This document shows positions 36,301 to 47,945 of a stretch of 64,000 nucleotides of DNA, piece by piece. Source of the DNA: Girardinichthys multiradiatus. Taxonomy: Eukaryota; Chordata; Actinopteri; Cyprinodontiformes; Goodeidae. The position numbers and the translations under genes are program-made. The notes under the pieces were generated by a model. That model was not told where the DNA came from, did no database searches, and was given only the letters and a program-made list of their open reading frames with translations. The stretch covers positions 11,218,125 through 11,282,124 of the forward strand of contig NC_061801.1 of assembly GCF_021462225.1 (NCBI RefSeq). The letters run 5' to 3'. The number at the start of each line of letters is the position of its first letter. The stretch's first letter is position 1.

Positions 36301-38498
36301 ATATTTCTGTGCAGCACAGAACTGATTAGGTGTCCTTTCCTTCTCCAAAGGGAGAAAAAAGGAAACTGCAGAACCAAGCCTTTCATAGTTTTTATCAGGA
36401 CCTGATATGAGGTTCAGTGTAAATCAACACGCTGCATGAATCAGAAGAGGGAAGATAAAACCTAATATAACCTCTTCCCAGCAGCTGCTATGAAAAACAA
36501 TGAATTTGTACTTTCCATAAGCGTCAGTTAACACTTGCGGACAAAAACTGCACCAAACTGTAAGTACTGTGTCAGAAACTGTATGAAGACCATCTGCAGT
36601 AAAACTAAGCCTGTTTTAATGAGGTCTCTACCCATTAGATTTATGGAATACAAAATCTGACAACAGAAAATTATACCTGAAGGAGAAACCCATCAAGTTT
36701 TACGCATTCGCTGGGTTTTAAAAATACTCCTTCATGAGATCTGTCCTGAGAATAACATAGAAACACTTGGTTACTGCTGAGTTTTGGAGATGTTGTAACT
36801 TCCTCTGCTTTTAATAACTTTTAATAACTATAATAATTGACCCTGAATATTCCACGACAAAAGAGAACTTGTTTCTCTAAAAGAATTAACTGGAAAGTAT
36901 CAAATGAGCTAAGTTATCACCCTTTTAAAGATACTTTTCTAACCCTAAAATAATATTTTAACCCACTATATCTGTCAACGTCAATCAAGCGTCACATGAG
37001 CAGCGGTTAATAAGCGTTCTTCATTGCAGAAAATAGGAAAAGATTTATGCAAATGTGTGTGTGTTTGTACGTTACCCCCATCAGTTTCTAAATCGCTCCA
37101 GAGTCAGACTGTCATGGCACACAGTCCTATATCAGTCCAAAAAAACAACCAGGCCCTTCCCCGGTCTGTTGGTGAGACATTCAATCATTCTTTGTCCACT
37201 TTAACTTCTCCAGGAGGGAGAAAGAAGAAACTTTGCTCCGGTTTCTCTTCTGCTCGCATAAGATGCTTTCAATATAAATCCAGTGTATTCACTCTTCTGG
37301 CTCTTGCAAACAGCATGGATCTTTGTCCATCTCAGTGGGTCCAGACTTCTTCTGAGCTTTGTTTTTTTTTTTCTTGTAGAAAGTCACACTGCAATTTTCA
37401 AGATGCAGGAAGGCAGATCTCTCTCTTTCAGGCCATGCTGGAGAAGCGTCTCTGGCGGAGTAGCCATGGAGAAGGGCAGGTTTCTAAAATCCAGACTCAA
37501 AAACGCAGATGTTGAACTCAAATCCCATATATGTGTGTATTTGTGTGTGAGAGAGACAGAAGAAAAGTTTAGTATAGGTTCAGATTTTGCACAAAGAAAT
37601 ATTATCAGACAGTCAGTCAGTTGTCCCCCTGCCTGTCACTTCCTTCCACAACATGCATTATACTCCTTTCTAAAACAACTTTCTTTTCGACTCTCTAATG
37701 TCCCTTTTCACTTTTACCTTATTTTCCGACTGATCGCAATATTTAAGACAAACGAAACTTCCTTCAGGAAAGTTTTAACTCTTTACCCCCTTAATTGATG
37801 CACTCTGTGCTTTTTAATCTTTTCTTATGTTTTTATTTTATTTTTATTTTTCCATCAACTGTTTTACTTGAAACTATTTAAACTATTTAACTTATTTACA
37901 CTCAAACTTCCACGCTGTGAAAAACCAAACTTATCTTCCAAATTAAAGCACATTTAACACAATCATCCCCACTTTTTCCTTTCATTATTTTATAAATCAG
38001 AGTATGAAGGAGACACCCCTGATGCCTCAAGGTTCCGGAACTATTTTTTTTAACCTGTTCAGCGGCATGTCTGCCCACTGGCTTTTCTCCTTTATGAGGT
38101 GTAGAAAATTGCTAAAAACCACCCGCAAAACCCTGTGTTCTGCTTTATCCCATTGTTACCAATGAGAACCTCCCTGTCATTCCTTTTGCAGGGTAACTGG
38201 ACCCTCAGCTGATGTCCTCCCTCTCGCAACTCTGGAACCTAATTAATTAGTTAGGAGATGATGGTTAATGTGTAATAAAAATAATAATATACATTATATC
38301 ATACAGAGCAACTTCTCACCCAGATATATTTTAAGACAAATAGTTCGGATCCAATCGTCCAGAAGCCGCAGGCGGGCACCAGAACTCCCCTCCGTAAAAT
38401 GGAAGTGGACTGAGAACAACTCTCAGGCTGGCCAGGCGTCCGTGTCCCCCTCCTGCGGTCTCCTCTGGCACGTTAGATCCTGTTTGTGACGCTAAAAT
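33360..38498 (-). other. Retroviral internal region without recognisable genes
   Basis: Roughly 5.1 kb lies between the 5' LTR and the integrase relic. The leader next to the LTR (38330-38498) is GC-richer, and the minus strand has GCGTCACAAACAGGATC starting 6-7 bases inside. This may be a primer-binding site, but I cannot assign a tRNA and it lacks the usual TGG start. The rest is AT-rich, with no gag or reverse-transcriptase motif seen on the minus strand. Plus-strand frames at 37024-37798 have no known domain. Confidence 0.5.
35094..35160 (-). repeat. 3' tail of an L2/Rex1-like LINE inside the retrovirus
   Basis: The plus text 'aattcaattcaattcaaatt' followed by 'ctttattgatccccgagggg' is the reverse complement of the 3' end seen at 51115-51160 (ggattaataaagta followed by TTGAA repeats). 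Only the last 70 bases or so are present, as in a severely 5'-truncated insertion. Confidence 0.75.
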
Positions 38499-38916
38499 TG
38501 TTGTGGAATTTTCTTATCAAAGTGGGTAGAAGTTGACTCATAACAAGAGAAAATCCTGACTTTGTCTTTATAAGTTTTATTCAAAGGCATTCAGCGTTTG
38601 AATGACTCTGTCACCAAGCAAGTCAGTTGAACAGAGCCCCGATCAACATTTACACACAGTATTTATACCAGAACAAGACAGTGTTATCTCAACTGTAAAG
38701 AGTCCATGTTCTATGACCCCAACCCTTCTTGAGTTCAACAGTGACAAGCTTATCTAGGAACAGACCTAACTGCCCTAACTGACATTGTCCTAAAGATGGG
38801 TCTGAACCATCAAACTTCTGATAATGGCTTTACAGCTTCTTCCTCTAACACAGATATTCTGAGGAGTAAAAAAGGTTATACACTGTGAAATGCTTACTGC
38901 AAGAATTTCCATCACA
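38499..38916 (-). repeat. 5' LTR of the endogenous retrovirus
   Basis: On the minus strand it runs from 38916 to 38499. It has a TATA-like GTATAAATA near 38659-38667 and an AATAAA polyadenylation signal about 80 bases further along (near 38575-38582), then about 75 bases to its end. It differs from the other LTR only at 38696 (T on plus, against C at 31378). Confidence 0.95.
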
Positions 38917-39600
38917 CCACTTAATTAGCTTTCATATTGTCATCTCTGTCGCTCTGTGGTCTCATAAATGCTGATTGTTGTGTATTCAAACTGACAGATT
39001 GTGGTAAATTTATTTGCCTGCACCTTCACCCCTCAGCTCCTCCAGTTTACCATTGCTTACACCTGTTATGCTGCTCCAGATGAAAAAGTCCACACCGGTT
39101 TGCATTTCACCTCAACAAAAAAAATATTTCTTCGTCCATTTTCCCTGAAAAACGTGACATTTAGCATCCACTTTTTTTTTTTCACTGAAGCCATGATCAG
39201 CACCTGTCCATCAATCGTGTCTCATGCTGACGCAGGTCCACTTATGTTGTTTCACTGACCCTGATCCTGGTTCGGATATATGTCTTGCTAACGCTTTTAT
39301 TGCAGAAATACCCTATGTTATCGTTTTTTTCTCCACCAAGCTTTAATTATGTTATTTATACAAAGTGGAATTTAACCCTTAAAGTCACGCAACCTTTTCA
39401 TGTAAGAAAGAAAAAATTATCACGAAGGTCAAATTATTTTTAACCCCACCCCCAGAAAATGTTGACAAATGCCACCTTGGGCAGTGCCAAGAAACACTGA
39501 CAGGTGGGGCCAAGTGTTAGGATGAGCAAGGGGGTTAAGTGGGGGTGTGGTCAGGCGGACTAGGAAAAGTGACAGCTAGCTTAATTTGACATATTGAATC

Positions 39601-39822
39601 ATGGACAGTGAGCAGAAAGACGCTGGTAGGTTTGCCAGGGATCTTTTGAGGTGGAGGATTTTCCACCCCCTTGTCACCGGAGGTTAAGGGAGGCTTTGTG
39701 GAGCCCAGCAGGCCTGAGCCTTATCAGTTAGAGCCGCTGACTCAAGGCGCTGACTCAGTGATGCCTGAAGCCGGCGCTGCCGAGGCAGAGGAGGACGACA
39801 TGGGTCCAGTTTCTAAGTGGTA
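39601..39822 (+). pseudogene. Acidic ORF fragment within the hAT-like element
   Basis: The ATG at 39601 opens MDSEQKDAGRFARDLLRWR and stops after about 28 codons. A one-base shift continues with PEVKGGFVEPSRPEPYQLEP, then an acidic stretch (AEAEEDDMGP) to a TAA near 39822. The pattern of a short basic start, a PYxxEP motif and acidic residues recalls multicopy fish ORFs related to the P2X7-receptor cytosolic domain. This is a weak resemblance from memory. It may instead be the transposon's own lost protein. Confidence 0.25.
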
Positions 39823-40404
39823 AAGTGATGCTAGCAGCATCTTTGTTAACATGGGTTAACGTTCAAAGCAGTAACAAACTTTCAGAAAGTTTAGATTTAC
39901 ATGTCGATTTATATTATCTCAAGTAAAGCACATGATCGAAGGAATAAAGCATAAAACGCTATGATCAGTGCTTGCAATTCCTAACTCGCTACGGGTACGT
40001 GTGTCTGAATGAGATGGTTTAATACCTGAACACCAGGCTGTGACGTAGACAAGCTGTACCGTTTAAACCAATAGGAAAATGTAACTGCAGTAGCCACTTT
40101 CAACTCAGAGAGGGCAGCACTGAGCCTCTTTAGACCAGCACTTTTGGGACAAATATTGCAAAATAAACAAGTTTACATAAAAATGCTAAAAGTTACATAA
40201 AGAAAGCACCCCTATGGTCCAATTTATACAGTTTATCTGCAATAAGAAGTTGATTTGGGGTTTAATTTCACTTTAAAATTGTGCAGCAGGCTGGAGAACA
40301 TAGGTTCCCCACTCCTGCGTTACAGTGAATCTGACTAACCTGGAATAGGTTCAGCTGTTCTACTTGGATTTTTGCATCCTTTAGCTAAAGGTATACTGTG
40401 CGCA

Positions 40405-40480
40405 GAATAGGACTACACGATATAAAAAAAAATCATTCAGTGGTGATATTATAAATATTGAAATGACAATATTATTTAGA
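40405..40480. mobile_element. Possible hAT-like terminal fragment
   Basis: The text 'ataggactacacgatataaa' followed by 'gtggtgatattataaatatt' resembles a fish hAT end whose consensus contains a 'gcacgatat' motif. No partner end is found. Confidence 0.3.
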
Positions 40481-40689
40481 TGAATCCACATTTCCTCACT
40501 CCGATGTAAGCACAGAGGAAATACAGTTTATGGAGTTTTCTAATTGCATCTAATGCAGAGACTTCATCCAAAAGGCTAAATATTACAATGGTATGGAATA
40601 TTGGACTAAATTAGCTAAAAAAACATTTTGCAATTGAGACCATGCTTTGTAATAATAAACAATATTGTTGCCCAAACAGAGAGGTTAAA

Positions 40690-41610
40690 ATGTGTTTATA
40701 GACATGGTACTGTACAAAGGTATCAATCAGAAGGATCCTAAAAGTTCCACAGTATTATATATTTACCTTAACAAAATGAAGACAGTCATAAACCTGTTTA
40801 TGGAACAACAGAGGTTAGTAAGGGTCATTACAAAAACTGTCCATTTCTCCAAAATAAATAATAAGACAGGTGTGTTTTTTTTCCAGGGAAAACATCAGGT
40901 ATGACTAAAACCTCTTAAACCCCTGTTTGCTCTGATAAAACTAAACTTGAAGTTTTGGCCCACAATCCCAAAAGTTATGTTTGCCACAAAAACAACACTG
41001 ACCATCACCAAACGAGCACTATGTAAAACATGGCAGTGGAAGCATCATGTTCTGGACTTACTTTGGTTTGGATGGAACTGTTTTTTTGTTTTTTTTTATT
41101 ATCAAAGTGAATGAAATTCTTCACTAGAAATCTGAAGATTATGATGGATTTTATTTTTGCCATCACTGAGTCCAAGCATACATCCACATCAACAAATTAA
41201 TTACTTTATGACTGTGTAGTTCTGAGCCCAGAACTAAATCTGACAGTTAATTTGTAGGGTCACTTGAAGAAGGCTGTGGACAAGTGATATCCTCACAATC
41301 TGATGGATTTGGACCACATGCAGAGGAGCAATTATTGCCAGGTCAAGATGGGGCCTGCTGATAGACAAAGAAGACTGAATGTTGAAGCTGAAGAAAATGT
41401 GCTTTTACAAAGGATAAGTTTAAGGGTATGCATACTTATGCAACCAAGTTATTGCAGTTTTTTTCCTTCTAACAGATTCACTCATTTTCAATCGAATTGT
41501 GCAGGATAAATGTCACATTATATATGGAAAAGGTTTTTAAAAGGATCTATGTTAATCTCATTTTTTACAGCATGAAAAAGGGTTTTGAGAACCACTGTAG
41601 CAACTCTATA
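40690..41610 (+). mobile_element. Tc1-like relic, family X, second copy
   Basis: The plus strand follows the family X transposase gene in order: 'gaagacagtcataaacctg' (40779), 'gccacaaaaacaacactgac' (40983), 'ggcagtggaagcatcatg' (41031), 'gcccagaactaaatctgaca' (41226) and then 'tggatttggaccaca'. The 3' leader follows (agtttaagggtatgcatact near 41416, then cacattatat). Internal deletions and stops are frequent. The 17660-17850 relic shares the same C-terminal region. Confidence 0.75.
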
Positions 41611-43259
41611 AAACACTGGATCATTTTGCTTGCATTATTTATAATTTGTCTTAACAAAATATGGATTTCTTTGGCTTGTGTTTGAAGTGCAATAACACTC
41701 AACAGCTCCAGGGAAGATAAACATTCATGACGACATTTTTTAACACGTAGAAACAACAAACCGACAGAAAAACCTGTTGCTGGTTTAAATTGGGGCCACT
41801 GGAAGTTCATAAAAGGGGCAAAAGTTGAATGTAAATTTGAGTCAGACTTTACTTTGGTAATAAAAACCAGGAGCTTCCACCATGCTCATCTGTCAGATGA
41901 AACAGCTATTCTAGGAGCAACTGAGCGGCGCTGTGTTTGTCTTTGGGTGAAAAGTTCATTTCCTAAGTGTCATAAATCCACGTGGGAAAGCAGCTCAGTC
42001 TGGATTTCAGAAAACATGCACATGCAAGTTTTACCCCAGCTGCAAAGACGGGAAAATTTTAACTTAAATTTCAAAACAATTTAAATATTAAAAGTAGATC
42101 AAATAAATATTTTTCTAACTTTACCACTGAGTAAACAAGAGTCAGATGGACAGTATATATTTGATAAGAAACATGAATTTATGGAATATGAACTGGAGAT
42201 TGAAAAAAAAACTGCTCAGATGTTTTCATTTAATTTATTGAAGAATAATTTATTAAATAGTTTATTTAAAAATAATAAAGTACATAGATTTTGCCAAAAT
42301 AATTTAATTAGATGAAAAAGAATAAGACTCTGGGTGCAGCAATGGTGTCATTGGCTAGAAAATAAGCAAATTGCTGCTGCATTTCTTATTCATATGTCTT
42401 GCTACTAATATCCAGTTTTATAGGTCAACATGGGGATGAGCCTTAACACATAGAATTTCATCTAAAATAACATTTTAAAATTTGGGATTTTTAAAAACCT
42501 CCTCTCTAAAGATGATATTTTCATAGTAAAAATCTTCACTTACTAGAAAGGTGGGTAAAAGTGTTGATATAAGCACTTGTTGCCTTCAAAGATGTAATTT
42601 ACACCTTTACAAGGAGATGAAAACACTTGATGGTCTCTTTGTGTTTTGCAACAGCATCAGTATTGTTCCCATTAAAGTTTTTATAGACAGCTGAAGTTAT
42701 GAACTCTTACAGAAGTGGAAACATATGTTGAGCTGTCATGTGTTCTTAGTTTTGTAAACTGCTGGCTGACCTCAGCTATTGGCACCAGCAGCTTGCTTTA
42801 ATATGTCAAATTAAACCAACAGGGTTGATGACAGAACAACATTGACCTCTGACTGAGAAAGCGTTGCTAGTTGCACCGTGATAAAACTGAGAGTACCTTA
42901 AATGTGCTGTTCTGCCTTGCTTTACTTCATCATGCTTTCTTTCTGGAAACATGTTTTCACCAGCATTTGAAAATGTCCAGGATTTAAAAAGAAAGCCGTG
43001 CAGCTTTTAAGGGAGTAAAATTAAATAATGTGAGGATATTTACTCTGAAGGGTCTAACTATTTCTTTCTGTGTTTTCAAATAGTTCACACCAAAGCATCT
43101 TATCAAGTCTTGTAATTAATCTGATTTATTAGAAGGTCATTAGAGAATTGTGTTGGGACCACAGCCATGGTTACAACGTGAAAGGCCAGTACACACTTTC
43201 CTGGAACTTTCAAAATAAATTGCATTAACCTACTTCTGGCACAGCCAGGAAACGGGAAA
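41611..43259. other. Anonymous AT-rich DNA
   Basis: No gene or repeat is recognised. Short frames are by-products. Confidence 0.5.
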
Positions 43260-43261
43260 CT

Positions 43262-43300
43262 GCGGACTTCCTGTGACGTCACTGTCCAAATAAAAGCACC
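43262..43300 (+). promoter_or_regulatory. ETS-CRE composite site with TATA-like box
   Basis: The text ACTTCCTGTGACGTCACT (about 43266-43283) joins an ETS core (CTTCCT/AGGAAG) to a perfect palindromic CRE (TGACGTCA, 43274-43281). About 10 bases later 'ccaaataaaagc' could serve as a TATA-like element. This composite is common in vertebrate promoters. Orientation and activity are inferred. Confidence 0.5.
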
Positions 43301-43309
43301 GCTCTTGCT

Positions 43310-43712
43310 ACATCCTGCCTCTTCCATCCGGACTCCGCCTCGAGGCTGGCAGGAGAGACAGCGGGCTAATGTCTCTTTGCTGGCAAACAGTTAAGTACGA
43401 ATAAATCACTGTCTGTGTATCCGGTATTCATTTATGAACGGGATAATAAAGGTACAAGCGTGGCTTGACTTTTCTCCCTGAGATTTACAGAGATTAACTG
43501 TTTCTAGAGAGTTCCCAGCATGACGCCGAGTGTTTCCCAAAGCAAGGACAACGGAACGCATCACCGTGGTAACGTGCGGTGTGGTCAGCAGACAGAGCGA
43601 GCCGTCCAGCCACAGCTCCAGAGGTTAGCTGGAAGCTAACCCTTTGTTCTCAGAGCTTTCTTCAAACTTCGTCGTCGCCCGGACAACTCCTCCTCAGCAC
43701 GGTTCATACGAG
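43310..43712 (+). other. Candidate non-coding first exon downstream of the promoter-like site
   Basis: The segment is richer in CpG than its surroundings and free of recognisable repeats. It contains two plausible splice donors: CAGAG|GTTAGC near 43624 and CGAG|GTTAGG near 43712. A 40-codon frame starts at ATG 43519 (MTPSVSQSKDNGTHHRGNVR) but has no known domain. Together with the ETS-CRE site it may be the 5' end of a plus-strand gene whose coding exons lie outside the window. No transcript evidence is available. Confidence 0.35.
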
Positions 43713-44915
43713 GTTAGGGTTTTGGCAGTGATAGAAGTGATTTAGAATGAAATAATCTAAACGTTTTTCATTTTATGAAGTTTTGTTTTGTTTGTGAAAA
43801 TCTATCTTGGTGCTAGCAGGCTATCTGCAGCACACGTGCTCAGTTTTGTGTTCTGTGTTTTTAAAGTTAAGACAAACTTTATTTAAAGGATGATTTTAAA
43901 CACAGAAGACTGATCATGACGCGCTGTCCGCGCTTATGCATTTTAACCCTTTTATTAATGGTATTTTAAAGGTGTGTGTTTGATTCTGGTGCTAAGCTAT
44001 AAGCTTCTTTTGTTAGCTTTAACCGCTAACAGCTAAGAACATGTGCTTGCTGATAAAGAATATTTATCCAGAAAGGTTGTTAGTTTTCAATCCAGTAAAT
44101 AATATTTCCCTAAACATTATTCTGCTAGACTTGATAACTAAGTAAACACCATTAAGCCCCATTTCTCCAGAAAGATTTGGCTCTTTTTCCAAAATATTTC
44201 CTTAAATATTTTACTATTTCCTTAATATTTCTTTGAATATTATTTTAATACAGGCAGCTAATGATACACATTGAGAATTAGTCATCCAGAAGGTTGGTTT
44301 TATTCAGCAAATCATTCTTTAAAACATTGTTTTATTAAAATAATATTTTATCGGATCTTGCATTGTGAAGGGTTGTCTAAACGTTTGCTGATTATTGCTT
44401 AAGTTAGTTCCAAGACTAACTTAACTTCATTTCCAGATTCTTCAAGATAATCCTTGGTTCTCAAACATAAACATTGCATGGTAATGTTGCATCACTTTTT
44501 CAGTCATGATTTTCAACCATCTTTAATCAACTTGTTTATATTGTACATAGCCCATTAGTCTTCGTTATTCTTTAATTCTGCTTGGTAGTTTAGTCGGATT
44601 GTTTTAGCATAGTAAAGAGTTTGTTGATTGAAATATGTTTGACTTTGAGTTGACTTATTTTTGTAAATTCTTGTATTTTAAGAAATTGTGTGAATTCAGT
44701 CCATGTGTGTGCAGAGTTTTGCTGTTCAATAATGTCAGAGCTTGGCTCACCCTTTCAGTTTTGTCCTAATGCCATCGCCTTACTGGGCTGGTATTTCAGG
44801 ATAACCCTTAATTATTATTTGATAAAATATTAATATAAATATTAAATATTTTCAGATTCATAGTCACAACAATTGGCATATATTTAGAGCTAATTAGCTG
44901 TGTCTCATGTCCTTT
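43713..44915. other. Anonymous AT-rich DNA
   Basis: No gene is recognised. If the preceding exon is real, this would be its first intron. Confidence 0.4.
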
Positions 44916-45385
44916 CAGTCTATTAAAGGGTTTAATAATACACCACAAAGTTACATTTTTGGACTCATCTGCCCAGGATGTGTCTCCTACCTGGCCGATG
45001 ACAAACTGCAAACATGACTTGTGGCTTTTTTCTTCACAATGGCTATCTTCTTCCATAAGGGGCAGATTTGTGGAGTCCACAGCTAACGATTGACCTGTCA
45101 ACAAATTCTCTCACTTGAGCAGGGGATCTCTGCAACTCCTCCAGAGTTACCATGGGCCTCTCGGTACTTCTCTGATAAATGGTCACCATGGCTGTCAGTT
45201 TGGGTAGATGGTCAACTCTTATGTTTGCAGATATTTCATACTCAATTTTCAGTGAGTGACTGAACAAAGCTCTGAGATGTTCAAAGCTTGTAATGTTTTA
45301 TAACCCAACCTGCTTTAAACTTGTGCTGACCTGTCTGCTGTCTCTCTTGGTCTTCATGGTGCTCTTTTGTTAGCTTTTATTTTGG
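44916..45385 (-). mobile_element. Tc1-like relic, family Z, minus strand
   Basis: On the minus strand the text gives Tc1-type peptides. RPMVTLEELQRSPAQVREFV (within 45043-45267) is the second DNA-binding subdomain, and CLQFVIGQVGDTSWADESK (within 44808-45104) surrounds the first catalytic Asp region. The plus-strand 'gacctgtctgctgtctctct' near 45330 is the N-terminal end, as in the 8735-9395 copy. Frames are broken and terminal repeats are absent. Confidence 0.8.
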
Positions 45386-47102
45386 AGTAAAGGGAAGTAA
45401 ACAAATAAACACCACATCTTTTAGGTTTTGTTTGCACTGCCTTGAAGTAATGTTAGCTGTGTGGTACTACTAGGTAATGGTAAATGATGGTGGCAAGCCA
45501 ACAGCTTAAATTAAACTTAGAGGTTTGACTAGGACCAGCATGTTCTGGCTTTATAGCTTGTCATTACCAGTGTTGCAGGGCTTTAGACCCACAAAAAAGA
45601 TTCATAATTTCCATTCCATTTTAAAGCAGTTGAACAGCACTGTTCACATTTTTAAAAAGTAGCTGAAGGGAAAAACCGCTCAAGTTGTGCAGGTGTGCCC
45701 TGAAATAAATGTGTCTGGCTTCAGACTGTAGGGCCCATGTGTGTTTTCAACTCTGCTCCTCTTGTGTGAGTGGGTGTCAATACATCGGCCTCCTGTCGCT
45801 AACAAACACTTCACAGAGCTCCATCAAAGAGAAAACAGAAGAACAGAGGAGTAGAGAGGGAAAACCAAATGGGGAAGGCATCAAAGGCCAGTTCTCCCCA
45901 CTGTTTCCACATGCCACAACGTCCCAGTGGTAACAGCTGACAAGCTCCTCAATAAACAGCCCACTCAGATCCTGCCAGCAGGATGCACCCATTCAAAAGC
46001 AGTTTGCTGCCTAGGCTTTGTTTATTGATGTGCTGCCTGGACAGCAGGGCAGCGCGAGGAAAACGATGGGTAAACTCAAAGGAGCAAAGGAATAAAGGTA
46101 AAAAGTACAAACTGGGGAATAAGAAGGCCCTGTGCACCTCTAATCCACATTTTTGTTTAGACAAACATAAGGAAATGCTTTTCCCAAGTAGAGATTTTAA
46201 AAAACTTGATTTTTAGTGTCTTCAAGTAGACTTTAAACATGGAGATTTTAAGTAACAGTGATGCACCAACCTACATTAGAAAGCACTTCTGTAAAGAGCT
46301 GTTTTTACTGCTTTTTAAATATCTTCTGACCCTGCAGACTGAGATGAAATGGTACGCTATTTCAAAAAAAGAAAAACTAGAAATGTTTTTAAAAAATCAC
46401 CAGATATAACTTCTTTTTTTTCTACTTTTGTATTTTTTGGGCCTTCTGATGTTAACATCATCACCAGCATCTTATGTGGTGCTTCTTTCTTTTATAATTC
46501 CCCCTTGTTGTCTGGTAAGAGCTTTTTGTAACACAGGGAAAATTGTAAGAACTGTAATAAACTGTAAGAAATGTAAGAACATATTGTGATTCATATTTTG
46601 CTATAAAATGTATCAAGTAAATAAAACAAGAAAGCAATAAAGAAATCTCTCTTTTTGTAGCAAACATTGGAGCAATGTTTTAAGATATAAAAGTGTTCAT
46701 GCTAAAAATGCTAGTTTTAGCAATTTTTCCTGTGTTCACAGGCAGTGTATGCATATTTCCACAAAGAATAACACTAATAGTGTAAGGAATAATTGTTATA
46801 AAGGAATAAATGTTTTGTCAGTAGGTTTCAAACTATGTGCATTTGTGACATAATTTTCTATAAACTTCGGAAGTCACATTGAAGAAACTGTATAAAACAT
46901 AAAAACAAAAATAAGGTAGTCAAAATAAAAAAAAAAATCTAAGCAAAACAATTCTTGTGTTTGTGTTGAGTTGATATTTCTTGTGAATTAGTGCTTCCTA
47001 AAAAAAAAGCACACCTATGATTTTGCAAAGAATGACTTGACTACTTGGAGGGACTTGTACAGCATTAGACATTCAGCCCAAGATGGTCGGGTGACCTTTA
47101 AA
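45386..47102. other. Anonymous DNA
   Basis: No gene is supported. Opposing short frames at 45709-46216 overlap and show no domain. Confidence 0.5.
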
Positions 47103-47104
47103 TA

Positions 47105-47850
47105 CAGTGCCTCGCAAAATTATTCACTCCCTTGACATTTTTCATGTTTTGTTGCCTCGCAACCTGGATTTAAAATGGATTGTTTAAAAGTTTGCACAAT
47201 TTCCTTTACACAACATGCCTACAACGATTTTTTTATACTGTCTATGGGTAAACACCAAGACTCACGCTTGTTTTATTGAACATAATATATGAAAAAAATG
47301 CATTTTCCAGCTGAGGAAAAGTTAGGACACCCAACCCTCTAATAGCAAGTGATACCCTGTTTGTCACGTTTGTTGAAATAACAACTCTAGTGCAGGCAAC
47401 AATTAGAGACACAGAATAATGGTTGGACAGGTTTATTAAAAATGAACTGAGATGAGGTTGGTGTTCTGGTTTTCCAGTGGGGGTCTGATCTGGGCGCTAA
47501 GGAGGAGAGATAAGTGATCATTATCTGAAAGGATGATAAAGTACTGATGTGAGGAAGAAAAGGTAATCTTACTTTTGGTGGAGGATGACAGTTGTCTGGA
47601 GGAGCCGGAGGTGAGCAAGTCACCATTCAGCACCTCAATGAAATTTGTAAGCCTGTCCTTAGTGAATTAACTGGTTTGATTTTGGTCATTTTCATGTTGC
47701 ATGGTCCAGTTCTGCTTCAGCTTTGATGTTTTTGGTCTCACATTTTCCTCAAGCTCCCAGTGATAGAATTAATGCTGGATTCTACAATAGTAAACTGTCC
47801 AGGTCCTGCTGCAGCAAAGCATCCCCAAACCATCACACTTCTTCCTCTAT
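47105..47850 (-). mobile_element. Tc1-like relic, minus strand
   Basis: The left terminal repeat CAGTGCCTCGCAAAATTATT begins at 47105 after TA (47103-47104). At the other end the minus strand encodes SVMVWGCFAAAGPGQFTIVE-like text (47770-47850), the segment after the first catalytic Asp. The middle (47330-47640) is not clearly Tc1 and may be another insertion. The rest of the gene is missing. Confidence 0.65.
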
Positions 47851-47945
47851 ACTTATAATTTATATATATTATATATAATATATAAATATATAATAAATAT
47901 ATATATATTATATATATTTATATATATTTTTCTATATTTCTAGAA
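47851..47945. repeat. AT-rich simple repeat
   Basis: Imperfect TA/TATAT repeats separate the Tc1 relic from the LINE. Confidence 0.9.

Larger units (their letters stand above)
31181..38916 (-). mobile_element. Endogenous retrovirus, minus strand, mostly non-coding inside
   Basis: The 7736-bp unit has two 418-bp LTRs, each TG...CA, and a 4-bp target duplication CCAC (31177-31180 and 38917-38920), the size typical of gamma/epsilon-type retroviruses. On the minus strand the order is 5' LTR, leader, about 5 kb without recognisable genes, an integrase C-terminal relic, an env relic, a polypurine tract and the 3' LTR. The LTRs differ at one position, so insertion was recent. Gag, protease, reverse transcriptase and RNase H are not recognisable. 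It is a replication-defective genomic relic. Confidence 0.93.
30799..40317. mobile_element. Old hAT-like element split by a retrovirus
   Basis: The left end reads CAGGAGAAGGGAACCTTTTC (30799) and the inverse of the right end reads CAGGAGTGGGGAACCTATGT (40317 backwards), so the two are terminal inverted repeats of hAT style. The flanking octamers (atttag ag at 30791-30798 and cgttacag at 40318-40325) agree at 5 of 8 positions, as expected of a decayed 8-bp duplication. Without the retrovirus the element would be about 1.8 kb, and no hAT transposase is visible, so it is probably non-autonomous. Confidence 0.5.

Noticed and set aside
37024..37798. Two overlapping plus-strand frames of 163 and 171 codons inside the retrovirus
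   Set aside because: They run opposite to the provirus, overlap each other and contain no recognisable domain.
38476..38498. Assignment of a specific tRNA primer-binding site
   Set aside because: The sequence next to the LTR lacks the TGG start of a standard site and I cannot match it to a tRNA with confidence.
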